Part shown: in pieces, positions 1 to 8,886 of the stretch | How positions within the stretch are numbered: position 1 is the first letter of the stretch | How the letters are laid out: the number at the start of each line of letters is the position of its first letter | Assembly: GCF_007827555.1 (NCBI RefSeq) | Contig: NZ_VISS01000017.1 | Span: 1 to 64,000 of the forward strand | From: Aeribacillus composti | Lineage (GTDB): Bacteria; Bacillota; Bacilli; Bacillales; Aeribacillaceae | Reading direction: 5' to 3' | Length of the DNA: 64,000 bases | The notes under the pieces: model-generated | Seen by the model: only the letters and a program-made list of their open reading frames with translations | Databases searched by the model: none | Told to the model about the DNA's origin: nothing | Program-made: the position numbers and the translations under genes

Positions 1-89
1 GGCAGTGCCACCTTTCTTTAGGTTTTGTCTTTTTGGCACAAATTCACAAAAATTAATTAACAGAAAATTCTAACTATATTTATGCAATG

Positions 90-1337
90 CTAATGGTTTT
101 CCATTATAATCTCCCCATTTATAATGGTTGTTTCTACATTATCCCTTGAAGCAGAATAAACGATCCGCGAAATCGGATCAGCCTCAAAGGAAGGGAAAGT
201 ATGAAAATGATGTAAATTTAGAATCACTAAATCTGCCTTTTTGCCGATTTCAATACTGCCAATCTCTTTTTCCAATCCGACCGCTTTTGCCCCGCCGATG
301 GTCGCCATTTTAAATACCTCTTTTGCTTTCATTGCGGAAGGGCCGTGCTTCGGCTTTTGGATGAGGGCAGCAAGCTTCATTTCCTGAAACATATTTAAAT
401 TATTGTTGCAAGGCGCTCCGTCTGCGCCTAAGCTTAACGAAACTCCCATTTCCATCAGCCCGGGAATATCCGCAATTCCTGAAGCTAATTTTAAATTAGA
501 CCCGGGGCAATGGCTAACATTTACTCCTCTGTCTTTAATGATTTTCTTTTCTTTTTCATCCAGCCAGATGCAGTGCGCCAAAATCAATCGTTTATTGGCA
601 AGTCCAAGATAGTCAAGATATTCGATATTTCGCATCCCTGTCTGCTGTTCAACCAGCATGATTTCTTCCTGATTTTCCGCTGCATGAGTATGAACTTTTA
701 CTTGATATATTTCAGAAAGCCGTTGAACTTCTTTCAACAGTTCTTCTGTACATGAAAGGACAAATCGGGGAGAAAAGGCATATTGAATTCTTCCGTTTGC
801 AAACATATGCCATTTTTCAAGCAAATCAACGCTTTCTTGGAGAGAATCAGCTGTTTTTTCGCGAAGCTCCATTGGCACATCGTCGCCACGATCCATCATC
901 ACCTTGCCTGATAAAGCTCTGATTCCGCTTCCTGCAATCGCTTGAAACGCTGCTTCTGTATGGTGAACGGTTTCCATATCGACAATCGTTGTGGTCCCGC
1001 TTTCAATCAATTCTCCAATACCGAGCAATGCAGAGTAATAGATCGATTCCTCATCATGTGCTGCTTCCAATGGCCAAATTCGTTTTTTCAGCCAATCTAA
1101 CAATTCTAAGTCATCCGCCCGTGAGCGGAAAAGTGTCTGACATAGGTGAACATGGGTTTGAATGAAGCCCGGAATGACGGTCCGATTTTCTGCATTGATG
1201 ATTTGATCGGCGTCACATGCAAGATTTTTCCCTATGTTGCTTATGATGCCATTTTCGATGAAAATATCTCCCGTGAAAATTTCATCCGCATGATTCATCG
1301 TAATAATTTGTGCGTTTTTGATCAACAGGCTCTTCAT
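90..1337 (-). CDS. Amidohydrolase, MtaD/SAH-deaminase-like
   Basis: A 415-residue metal-dependent amidohydrolase of the ATZ/TRZ group that deaminates purine-like or adenosine-like compounds. The beta-strand metal motif HVH lies at residues 62-64, HTHAAEN at 216-222, a third histidine at 255 and the catalytic aspartate in GADGAP at 306. This is the layout of S-adenosylhomocysteine/methylthioadenosine deaminases, SsnA and 8-oxoguanine deaminases. The ATG is preceded by an AAGGAGAAAGG-type site. It is the only gene here facing left, and a perfect GlnR/TnrA box lies 69 bases upstream, so a role in purine nitrogen salvage fits. The exact substrate (guanine, 8-oxoguanine or an adenosine derivative) cannot be decided from sequence. 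Confidence 0.85.
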   Translation of the reverse strand: MKSLLIKNAQIITMNHADEIFTGDIFIENGIISNIGKNLACDADQIINAENRTVIPGFIQTHVHLCQTLFRSRADDLELLDWLKKRIWPLEAAHDEESIYYSALLGIGELIESGTTTIVDMETVHHTEAAFQAIAGSGIRALSGKVMMDRGDDVPMELREKTADSLQESVDLLEKWHMFANGRIQYAFSPRFVLSCTEELLKEVQRLSEIYQVKVHTHAAENQEEIMLVEQQTGMRNIEYLDYLGLANKRLILAHCIWLDEKEKKIIKDRGVNVSHCPGSNLKLASGIADIPGLMEMGVSLSLGADGAPCNNNLNMFQEMKLAALIQKPKHGPSAMKAKEVFKMATIGGAKAVGLEKEIGSIEIGKKADLVILNLHHFHTFPSFEADPISRIVYSASRDNVETTIINGEIIMENH

Positions 1338-1405
1338 ATTCCTTTCTCCTTGCTATAAGTATTGAAATTCATTCTAAGAATGTATGCAGGTAAATTCAAT
1401 AAAAG

Positions 1406-1422
1406 TGTAAGAATTTATGACA
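1406..1422. promoter_or_regulatory. GlnR/TnrA box
   Basis: TGTAAGAATTTATGACA matches TGTNAN7TNACA at every fixed position and also the stricter TnrA pattern TGTNANAWWWTMTNACA. It lies between the leftward amidohydrolase (start 1337) and the rightward MpsC-like gene (start 1514). It could control either, but the amidohydrolase is the nitrogen gene. Confidence 0.65.
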
Positions 1423-1513
1423 AAAATAAAAAAATGTGGAAAAAAACTTAACAAAGAAATAATCAAACATTTTGAAAAATTGTAAAATCATTTTTAAGAA
1501 AAGAGGTGGTTTT

Positions 1514-1876
1514 TTGAAAGACAAAAGCCTTTTGACAGAACAGAGGCAATCATTAAAAAAAGATATTGCGAGAATTTACAACGAAGTAAATAAAGAAATT
1601 TTTCAAACAGGTGTGATTCAACTGCGAGTTGAAGTAACGGATGAAAAAATTTTAATTTTCGGGTTGCATAAACGGGATCCTGCTTTGCAAATTCTTGAAA
1701 AAGTAGATGGAGCTTTGACAATGTGGGCAGATTCGTTATTAATTGATGAATTTAAAAAGCGATTTAAATATAAAATGGAAACAATTGTCGGACTAAACGT
1801 TTTTTCGGTTTTAAAAGATTATGATCCTTCCACTGGCTCAGCATGCATGACAATTATTCTTAAAAAAATGAGTTAG
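1514..1876 (+). CDS. MpsC/DUF2294-like small protein
   Basis: About 120 residues, soluble, no signal or membrane segment. The order of an N-terminal helix (SLKKDIARIYNEV), a beta-rich middle and a C-terminal stretch ending SACMTIILKK resembles the DUF2294 family, now linked to the membrane-potential protein MpsC. The link is by overall pattern only. The TTG at 1514 is chosen because AAGAGGTGG sits five bases upstream; an ATG at 1472 would lack a ribosome site. It is a single gene closed by two hairpins, so it is not part of the nitrogen island. Confidence 0.6.
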   Translation: MKDKSLLTEQRQSLKKDIARIYNEVNKEIFQTGVIQLRVEVTDEKILIFGLHKRDPALQILEKVDGALTMWADSLLIDEFKKRFKYKMETIVGLNVFSVLKDYDPSTGSACMTIILKKMS

Positions 1877-1880
1877 CTTG

Positions 1881-1999
1881 AAGGACGTTTTCCGTCCTTT
1901 AGGCTATCCATAGATTATTCGGTATTGTTTTGATCCTGTTTACGGGATGGAAACAAGCCGTAGGAAAGAAAAAACTTTTTCCTGCGGCTTTTCTTTTTT
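1881..1999 (+). terminator. Two consecutive hairpins
   Basis: A short stem AAGGACG/CGTCCTT at 1881-1899 is followed by a strong stem at 1955-1992 (AAGCCGTAGGAAA with TTTCCTGCGGCTT) and a T-rich tail. The second is a typical intrinsic terminator. It isolates the small gene upstream from the creatininase island. Confidence 0.75.
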
Positions 2000-2034
2000 C
2001 ACAAAAGTAATCATTTGTTCGGAGGGGAAACGGC

Positions 2035-2877
2035 ATGGAATTTCGCTACCGGGGAGAAGCATTTGAACAGAAATTTTTTGCAAGACTAACGAGTAAGGAA
2101 ATTGCTGAATTGCCAAAGCAAAATGCTTTAATCATTTTGCCGGTTGGCGCAGTTGAACAACATGGGCCTCATTTACCGGTATTTACTGATTCTTTAATAG
2201 CGGAGGGGATTTTGCATTCAGCTTGCAAACATTTAAAAGAAGAAGATAATATTTGGATTTTGCCTCCAATTGCGTACAGCAAAAGCATCGAACATCTCGG
2301 ATATGCAGGAACCATCTCATTATCTGGGAGCACTTTAGAGGCAATGATCAAGGATATTGCCGCAAGTCTGAAAAAAAGCGGATTTAGAAAATTCGTCTTA
2401 TTTAATTCACATGGAGGAAACCATGATTTACTCAATTCCGTTGCCCGCGATATCCGCATTGAAACAGGTTTGATGACTTTCCGGTTGAACAGCTATGACT
2501 TCAATGTCTCAGAGGATCTCATTGAGGAAAAAGAGGCTGCATACGGAATCCACGGGGGAGAAATCGAAACATCCTTCATTCTTTCCTTCAAAACCGATTG
2601 GGTGAAAAAAGAGCTTTGTCCCGATGAGTTCATCCAGTTTCCGGAAAGCGCAAAGCATCTTCAATTAAAAGGCAGCCATTATGTTGCTTGGAGGATGGAA
2701 GATATTTCGAAATCCGGGGTTTTAGGAAATGCAAAAAAAGCTTCAAAAGAAACGGGAGAAATCATCGCCAACCGTTTGGGTGAAAAGCTGGCGGTTGTTT
2801 TGCGGGAAATGGCGGAATTCGAAATGGATGATCTCATCAACATTTCTACCGAAAAGCAGTACAGTCCTTTGACATAG
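2035..2877 (+). CDS. Creatininase-family amidohydrolase
   Basis: 280 residues, the usual length for creatinine amidohydrolase-family enzymes, which cleave cyclic or linear amides using two metals. Visible ligands are E41 and H43 in VGAVEQHGPH, D52 in FTDS, H126 in the SHGGNH motif and E176 in HGGEIE. The family includes creatininase, MftE and FAPy deformylase ArfB, so the fold is sure but the substrate is not. Start: ATG at 2035 after GGAGGGGAAACGGC. It opens a collinear set of six genes (2035-8825) with short gaps; the neighbours point to breakdown of a nitrogen heterocycle. Confidence 0.88.
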   Translation: MEFRYRGEAFEQKFFARLTSKEIAELPKQNALIILPVGAVEQHGPHLPVFTDSLIAEGILHSACKHLKEEDNIWILPPIAYSKSIEHLGYAGTISLSGSTLEAMIKDIAASLKKSGFRKFVLFNSHGGNHDLLNSVARDIRIETGLMTFRLNSYDFNVSEDLIEEKEAAYGIHGGEIETSFILSFKTDWVKKELCPDEFIQFPESAKHLQLKGSHYVAWRMEDISKSGVLGNAKKASKETGEIIANRLGEKLAVVLREMAEFEMDDLINISTEKQYSPLT

Positions 2878-2929
2878 AAAGGATGATCAATTGTTTCAAA
2901 CATAAAGAAAACTTTGGAGGTGTGGAAGC

Positions 2930-4270
2930 ATGGCTTGGAAAAAAGAAATACAGCAGCTTTTAGGGAAGGAAAAAGTTCTGTTCGATGCAGCTTCAAGAGG
3001 AAAATTTTCTAAAGATTATTATTGGTATTCACCCATTCTCACACAAAAGCTAAAGGATAAACTGGCCGATTGCATCGCCTTTCCGGAGTCAGAAGAGGAA
3101 TTAGTTTCGTTAATATCATTCGCCGTAAAAAGAAAAATTCCGATTACGGTCAGAGGTGCTGGAACAGGAAATTATGGTCAGGCCGTACCTCTTCAAGGCG
3201 GTATTGTGATCGACATGACGAGGTTTCATCAAGTACTTGAAATCGGCGAAAACGCTGTAACGGTACAAGCGGGAATAAGAATCGGCAAGCTTGAACGGAT
3301 ATTAGAGCGAAACGGAAAAGAGCTGCGAATTATGCCGAGCACATATATTCAAGCAACGATTGGCGGTTTTGTGGCGGGAGGATCGGGAGGAATCGGCTCC
3401 ATTACATGGGGCAATTTGTGGGATGGCAATGTGCACAGCGCTTCGGTTTACACAATTGAGGAAAAGCCGAGAAAAATTGTTGTTTCAGGCGATAAACTCG
3501 AGCAATATATTCACAATTACGGAACTTTAGGTGTCATGACAGAGCTGCAATTGCCGATCGAGGAGAAAACAGATTGGATGCAAGCAATGGTTTTTCATGA
3601 CCATTTAGATGAAGCGATAAATTTCGCCCATCAATTTTCGGGCATAGAAACTATGAAAAAAAGGCTCTTATCAGTATGTGAAGGAGCTTTGACAAAGCAT
3701 TTCGCTCCTTTAAAACAATATATTTTGCCTGAAAAAACGTTAACGATGATTGAGGTCGATGAAAAAGCAAAAAGTGAATTTGTCGAACTCGTTGCCGAAC
3801 ATAAAGGAATATTGGCACATACCATTCCTGCCAAGCAGTATCGAAAAGGGGTCCGCCTTTCGGATTTTACTTGGAACCACTCCACGCTGTGGGCCTGCAA
3901 AAATGAAGACAATATTACTTACTTGCAAGTTGAGTTTGATATTCAACACCTTTATCATCAAGTCCATTTGTTAAAAAAGGAATTTGGTGAAGAAGTCCTT
4001 CTTCATTTTGAATTTATAAAAAGAAACGGAGCAATTATTCCAACGGCCTTGCCGGTCGTTCGCTTTACAAGCGAGAAACGGCTGTATGAAATCATACAAT
4101 TTTTCCTGAATATAGGAGCTAAAGTGCATGATCCGCATACTTATTTGTTGGGATTCGGCGGTTGGAGTTTACGAATGGATGAAATCATAAAAACCAAGCA
4201 AAAAAATGATCCGTTTCATTTGCTGAATCCAGGAAAAATAGCGGACGTCACCTCTTATGCACAAGTGTAA
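2930..4270 (+). CDS. FAD-binding oxidoreductase, GlcD/VAO type
   Basis: 446 residues. The PCMH-type FAD domain is seen as RGAGTGNYGQ at 75-84, followed by GGIVIDM and the glycine-rich segment GGFVAGGSGGIGS. The C-terminus ends with the family tail LLNPGKI near residue 436. Relatives oxidise glycolate, D-lactate or phenols with a flavin. The ATG follows TTTGGAGGTGTGGAAGC. It sits 52 bases after the creatininase gene. No iron-sulfur partner (GlcF-like) is nearby, so it probably acts alone or with oxygen. The substrate is unknown. It is not of the HpxO class of flavin urate hydroxylases. Confidence 0.83.
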   Translation: MAWKKEIQQLLGKEKVLFDAASRGKFSKDYYWYSPILTQKLKDKLADCIAFPESEEELVSLISFAVKRKIPITVRGAGTGNYGQAVPLQGGIVIDMTRFHQVLEIGENAVTVQAGIRIGKLERILERNGKELRIMPSTYIQATIGGFVAGGSGGIGSITWGNLWDGNVHSASVYTIEEKPRKIVVSGDKLEQYIHNYGTLGVMTELQLPIEEKTDWMQAMVFHDHLDEAINFAHQFSGIETMKKRLLSVCEGALTKHFAPLKQYILPEKTLTMIEVDEKAKSEFVELVAEHKGILAHTIPAKQYRKGVRLSDFTWNHSTLWACKNEDNITYLQVEFDIQHLYHQVHLLKKEFGEEVLLHFEFIKRNGAIIPTALPVVRFTSEKRLYEIIQFFLNIGAKVHDPHTYLLGFGGWSLRMDEIIKTKQKNDPFHLLNPGKIADVTSYAQV

Positions 4271-4393
4271 CGATGGGAAAATGAATTGAAACGGCTGAAA
4301 TATACCGAAAAAAGTTCTTATTATCGGCACTAGGTTCTTGGCATGAAGCAGAAATGTAACTAGAAAAATATCAAAAATAGTAGGAGGATTCGT

Positions 4394-5404
4394 ATGCAGG
4401 CAAAAGGGAAAGGATATACAAAAATCTTCATTTTATTTCTACTCGTTCTTTTAGCTGGATGCGGCAGCCAATCAGCTTCAACTAATAACGAAGAAGTCAA
4501 AGAGGACTCAGAAAAATTGGAAAAAGTGAAGCAAGTCACGAACTGGTTTGCGGAACCGGAACATGGAGGCAATTATGCAGCTTTGATGAAAGGCTTTTAT
4601 AAAGAAGCAGGCATTGATATGACAATAGAGCCAGGCGGGCCGCAAGTTTCCCCCATTCAAATAGTGGCATCTGGGGAAGCCGATTTTGGAATCACTCAAG
4701 CTGACGATATTTTATTAGCTCGCGATAAAGGAATACCCATTGTGGCGATCGGAGCCATTTTTCAAGTGAATCCGCAGGCGTTGTTGTACCATGCTGATCA
4801 AAATATTATAGATTTTTCCGATTTGAATGGGCGAACGGTGTACACGGCACCTGGAACGGGGTACTGGGCATATATAAAAAAGGCTTATCAGCTCGACAAT
4901 GCGAAAGAAATGGCATATAGCGGACAGCTGACTCCATTTATAGAGAATAAAGAGTCAGTTACCCAATGCTACATTACGGCGGAGCCTTTCGCTTTAAAGC
5001 AGCAAGGAATCGAAACGAAATATTTACTGATTCACGATTCCGGCTACCAGCCTTATGGCAATGTAATATTTACAACCGAAAAAATGGTCAAAGAAAAACC
5101 TGAACTCGTCAAACGGTTTATGGAAGCGACAACGAAAGGGTGGGAGTATTATAAAGATCATTCGGATGAAGTAAATCCATTTATTCATGAATATAATCCT
5201 GATTTATCAATGGAGGCGCTCGAATATGGGGCTGAACAGCAGCTGAACTTAATTTTCGGGCACGATGCGAAAGACCACGGCTTCGGCTATATGTCTCAAG
5301 AACGGTGGAACACCTTGCAAAATCAACTCTATGAACTAGGTTTAATTAAAAAGAAAGAAGATATCGCCAATGCCTACACAAACGAGTTTTTGGCGAAAAA
5401 TTAA
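4394..5404 (+). CDS. ABC transporter substrate-binding lipoprotein (NMT1/ThiY-like)
   Basis: 336 residues. A signal peptide with lipobox LLAGC (cysteine 23) marks a lipid-anchored extracytoplasmic binding protein. The mature part has the NMT1/SsuA-like pattern ASGEADFGITQADDILLARDKGIPIVAIGA, written here in overlapping short motifs: ASGEADFGI and GIPIVAIGA. Such proteins bind thiamine precursors, sulfonates, nitrate or pyrimidines. The ATG follows TAGGAGGATTCGT. No ATPase or permease is next to it; the only matching pair in the window is at 23832-25414, which has its own binding protein. It may share that transporter or be served by genes elsewhere. Confidence 0.87.
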   Translation: MQAKGKGYTKIFILFLLVLLAGCGSQSASTNNEEVKEDSEKLEKVKQVTNWFAEPEHGGNYAALMKGFYKEAGIDMTIEPGGPQVSPIQIVASGEADFGITQADDILLARDKGIPIVAIGAIFQVNPQALLYHADQNIIDFSDLNGRTVYTAPGTGYWAYIKKAYQLDNAKEMAYSGQLTPFIENKESVTQCYITAEPFALKQQGIETKYLLIHDSGYQPYGNVIFTTEKMVKEKPELVKRFMEATTKGWEYYKDHSDEVNPFIHEYNPDLSMEALEYGAEQQLNLIFGHDAKDHGFGYMSQERWNTLQNQLYELGLIKKKEDIANAYTNEFLAKN

Positions 5405-5446
5405 AAATGCGCCTCGGAGCAAGTTGGACAAAAAGGGGAGAAAGCT

Positions 5447-6805
5447 ATGAGTCAACTGCATTTGCTGAATGTTTGTCTGCCGCTTGAAGATCCTGGTTCT
5501 CTCTTTGAAATCATCATTAACGATGATCGATATGAAAAAATCACAAAGCAGCCTTCTTATCTTCAGCGCGAAGACTTTAAAACTTTAGAGGCCCTTAACT
5601 CATCTTCCGATTCATTCATTGATTGTCAAGGATATGTGTTGCTGCCCGGCTTTGTTGATGCTCATATGCATTTAGATAAAGCCTATTCTCTCAGTAAAGT
5701 TCCGAACGCAAGCGGGACGCTTCAAGAAGCAGTAATAAATTACCGGAAGCAATCTCCCCATTTCACGGTGGAAGAAATTGAGTATCGGGCGATGAAAACT
5801 GCACTGAATGCACTAAGCCATGGTACAACAGCCATTCGCACACATGTCAATTTTGAATTGCCTTTAGGGGAAGACGTCGTGTTCCGGGCGTTGACAGCTG
5901 TTTTAAACGTAAAAGAAAAATTAAAACAATACATTACGATTCAAGTCATTCCAATGTTTTTACTGCCTGACGACGATTCGAAACGAGAGCTGGAATGGAT
6001 TGAACAAGCGATCAAAATGGGGGCTGATGGAATTGGCGGAGCTCCTCATTTAGCTGAAAACCATGAGAAGCAAATTGACGGTTTGTTTTCGTTGGCGGAA
6101 AAGTACGACAAACCGATTGATTTGCATGTAGATGAAAGTGATGATCCGAACGTATGCACACTGGATTATATTATCCAAAAAACAATGGAGCGGCAATTTC
6201 ACAATCGAGTTGTAGCCGGCCACCTTTGCTCTTTGGCGCCAATGGAACAAGAAAAAGCTCTTTCTTTAATTGAACGGATGGCGGCGGCACAAATTGGAGC
6301 GGTGACGCTGCCGGGTGCCAATATGTACTTGCAAGGTCGATTTGATCAAGGGATTGTCCGCCGCGGCGTCACAAGAATTCATGAAATTTTGCAAAGCGGG
6401 GCGACGCTTGCGGCTGCTTCCGATAATGTTCATGATCCATTTCATCCATTCGGGAAGGCGGATTTGCTGCAAATCGGTTTGCTAACTGCATATGTTGCCC
6501 ATTTAGGAAGCGGTGAAGGCCTAAAACAAATTATTCGGATGATTACCGAATATCCGGCCAAATTATTAAATTTAAATAATTACGGTGTAAGATGCGGAGC
6601 GAAGGCAAGCTTCGTTCTATTAAAAGCTAGATCAGTAGAAGACATCTTTACGAATCTGCCTGTTGAAAGATATGTGTTCCGAAACGGAAAACTGCTCTAT
6701 CAATCTAAAAAAGCTGAACATTGGAACGATCGCCAGTTGTTGATGTATCAGCACGAGACGGAAAGCCAATATGCAAAATTTGAAAGGAATTTACAATATG
6801 TATGA
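5447..6805 (+). CDS. Cytosine-deaminase-like amidohydrolase 1
   Basis: 452 residues. The metal motif HMHLDKAY begins at residue 73, DLHVDESDDP follows in the middle, then AGHLCSL, and ASDNVHDPFHPFG carries the catalytic aspartate. This order is that of the CodA/isocytosine deaminase branch of the amidohydrolase superfamily. The aspartate motif differs from classical CodA (HDDV), so cytosine is not a safe substrate call. Start: ATG at 5447 after AAGGGGAGAAAGCT. Its end overlaps the start of a second, divergent paralogue, which suggests two successive or alternative deamination/ring-opening steps. Confidence 0.85.
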   Translation: MSQLHLLNVCLPLEDPGSLFEIIINDDRYEKITKQPSYLQREDFKTLEALNSSSDSFIDCQGYVLLPGFVDAHMHLDKAYSLSKVPNASGTLQEAVINYRKQSPHFTVEEIEYRAMKTALNALSHGTTAIRTHVNFELPLGEDVVFRALTAVLNVKEKLKQYITIQVIPMFLLPDDDSKRELEWIEQAIKMGADGIGGAPHLAENHEKQIDGLFSLAEKYDKPIDLHVDESDDPNVCTLDYIIQKTMERQFHNRVVAGHLCSLAPMEQEKALSLIERMAAAQIGAVTLPGANMYLQGRFDQGIVRRGVTRIHEILQSGATLAAASDNVHDPFHPFGKADLLQIGLLTAYVAHLGSGEGLKQIIRMITEYPAKLLNLNNYGVRCGAKASFVLLKARSVEDIFTNLPVERYVFRNGKLLYQSKKAEHWNDRQLLMYQHETESQYAKFERNLQYV

Positions 6806-8033
6806 CCTTGTATTAGAAAATATCAGACTGCCCAATCAAGAAAGGCATCATTTTATCGGGATTCAAAACGGGATCATTGCTGAAATTTCCCCTTATCCCC
6901 TGCAAGGAAAAGCAGTGATAGACGGCTGTGGAGATTTAGCCATGCCGCCATTTGTCGAACCACATATTCATCTTGATACGGCATTTACTGCCGGAGAGCC
7001 GAGCTGGAATCAAAGCGGCTCGATATTAGAAGGAATTTTATTATGGAACGAACGGAAGCAAACTTTGACGATGGAAGATGTCTACGAGCGAGCCAGGAAG
7101 GCGCTGAATCAGTTAATGAAATTCGGTGTTTTATATGTAAGAGCGATCGCAGATATTTCCGATGAACGTCTCGTTGCTTTAAAAACATTGCTGAAGCTGA
7201 AATCAGACTTGCAGGATATCATCTATTTGCAAATCATTGCTTTTCCTCAAAATGGTTTATTCTCATGTCCAGAAAATCAGAAACGGATGTTTGAAGCAAT
7301 CAAGCTGGGCGCTGACGGGGTCAGTGCTGTTCCTCACTTGGAGCGAACGAGAGAGGAAGGGATCGAATCCATTCGATTCTGCTTTTCTTTGGCTGAAAAA
7401 TACGGCCTATTTCTTCATTTCTTTTGTGACGAAATCGATGATCCGCAATCGAGGTTTATTGAAACAGTTGCATCATTGGCGATTTCATCAGGACTGGAGG
7501 ACAAAGTGACTGCAAGTCATGCGTGTGCAATGGCCTATTATCCGGATAATTATGCTGCCAAATTATTAGATTTGATTGCGAGTTCCAAAATTCATATTGT
7601 AGCTTGTCCTCTGATCAACACGGCAATGCAAGGAAGATATGATTCCTATCCTAAAGGGCGAGGGATTACGAGAATAAAAGAGATGCTGCAAAAAAATATC
7701 AATGTTTGCATCGCCCATGACGATATCATGACCCCGTTTTATCCGTTAGGTAACGGGAATATATTGCAGGCTGCACATATGGCTGCTCATGCAGGTCATT
7801 TAACGGGAATGAAGGAATTGGAGGAATTGATTAGCATGATATCGATAAACGGAGCCAAAGCTCTGCAAATCAACGATTACGGAATAAAGGTAGGAAATGA
7901 AGCAAATATCATTACGTTCCCGGTTGATCATGCTATAGATTTGATTCGCCTTCAGCCCCATTGCCGCTATGTGATAAAGAAGGGCAGAGTTTTGCTTCAC
8001 ACCAATCCGATGGAAACCGTTTTTTATATGTAA
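6798..8033 (+). CDS. Cytosine-deaminase-like amidohydrolase 2
   Basis: 411 residues from the ATG at 6798, chosen because GAAAGGA lies nine bases upstream; an ATG at 6771 in the same frame lacks a site. Motifs in order: EPHIHLDTAF, CDEIDDP, SHACAMAYY and AHDDIMTPFYPLGNGN. The last is very close to the CodA signature, so this copy is nearer to true cytosine deaminase than its neighbour. The gene overlaps the preceding stop by eight bases, implying translational coupling. A pair of different CodA-like enzymes in one operon is unusual. The likely substrate is a pyrimidine, creatinine-like or purine-derived ring. Confidence 0.86.
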   Translation: MYDLVLENIRLPNQERHHFIGIQNGIIAEISPYPLQGKAVIDGCGDLAMPPFVEPHIHLDTAFTAGEPSWNQSGSILEGILLWNERKQTLTMEDVYERARKALNQLMKFGVLYVRAIADISDERLVALKTLLKLKSDLQDIIYLQIIAFPQNGLFSCPENQKRMFEAIKLGADGVSAVPHLERTREEGIESIRFCFSLAEKYGLFLHFFCDEIDDPQSRFIETVASLAISSGLEDKVTASHACAMAYYPDNYAAKLLDLIASSKIHIVACPLINTAMQGRYDSYPKGRGITRIKEMLQKNINVCIAHDDIMTPFYPLGNGNILQAAHMAAHAGHLTGMKELEELISMISINGAKALQINDYGIKVGNEANIITFPVDHAIDLIRLQPHCRYVIKKGRVLLHTNPMETVFYM

Positions 8034-8126
8034 TTTAAAAGGCTTTGATTCTGTCCCAATACTGATATAGAAATATTCAAATCGGTTTTTATTTGTAATT
8101 TTAAAAGGTTAGGAGCAGAAAGCTTT

Positions 8127-8825
8127 ATGGCAAATATTTTAGTTGTTTTTTATAGTGCTTTCGGACATATAAGACAAATGGCGCAATCAGTTTGCGAAGG
8201 AGCAAAGGCGATTGAGAAAACAGATGTACGATGTGTAAAAATTCCCGAATTTACTGATCGTTTAATTCCGGCTATTAGAGAAAATCCGTTGATGATTGAT
8301 AAAAAAGGAATTTCCGCAACATTTCAAATTGGAAAAAGAAAAGAAAATTATGAGCGTGAAAGCGAAAAGCAGAAAATATTTAAAACAGCGGAAATAGAAG
8401 ATTTCCACTGGGCAGATGGAGTGATATGGGGATTTCCGACGTATTTTGGATCGATGCCGTCCCAAGTTAAATATTTTTTAGAAACTATCGGCGACCTTTG
8501 TGTGGAAGGCGTACTGGAGGGAAAGCCCGCGGGCATCTTTACAAGCGCTGGTTCCATTCATTCCGGGCATGAAGCGGCCATCTTAACATCCATCGTACCG
8601 CTTCTCCATTTCGGAATGATCATTATCGGATTACCTTATACTCAAAATCCGGAATATTTAACGGACGCCCCCATTGGCGGAACTCCGTATGGACCAACAG
8701 TTTTAGCCGGCCCTGATGGTTCGCGAAAGCCGTCTGATGAAGAATTAAAAATGGCCGGTCGCCTGGGGAGAAACGTGGCGTATATTGCCAACGCATTGTG
8801 TATGCAAAGAGAAAGAAACAGTTGA
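8127..8825 (+). CDS. WrbA-like flavodoxin-fold NAD(P)H:quinone oxidoreductase
   Basis: 232 residues, FMN-binding. The phosphate loop appears as YSAFGHIRQMA near residue 9, WGFPTYFGSMPSQVKYF in the middle and GGTPYGPT near 195. These are WrbA signatures, but the protein is about 30 residues longer than E. coli WrbA, with a charged insertion near residues 60-95. The ATG is preceded by TTAGGAGCAGAAAGCTTT. It follows the deaminases by 93 bases. It could supply reduced flavin or recycle quinone for the flavoenzyme of this island; this is inference. Confidence 0.83.
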   Translation: MANILVVFYSAFGHIRQMAQSVCEGAKAIEKTDVRCVKIPEFTDRLIPAIRENPLMIDKKGISATFQIGKRKENYERESEKQKIFKTAEIEDFHWADGVIWGFPTYFGSMPSQVKYFLETIGDLCVEGVLEGKPAGIFTSAGSIHSGHEAAILTSIVPLLHFGMIIIGLPYTQNPEYLTDAPIGGTPYGPTVLAGPDGSRKPSDEELKMAGRLGRNVAYIANALCMQRERNS

Positions 8826-8886
8826 TGATTGCGTTTGAACAAAACAATCATTCTCATTACTTTTCTTTCATAAGAGGGGAATTGTT

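Noticed and set aside
2930-4270. VAO-type flavoprotein as the missing urate oxidase
   Set aside because: Known flavin urate oxidases (HpxO type) belong to another fold; nothing in the sequence supports urate as substrate.
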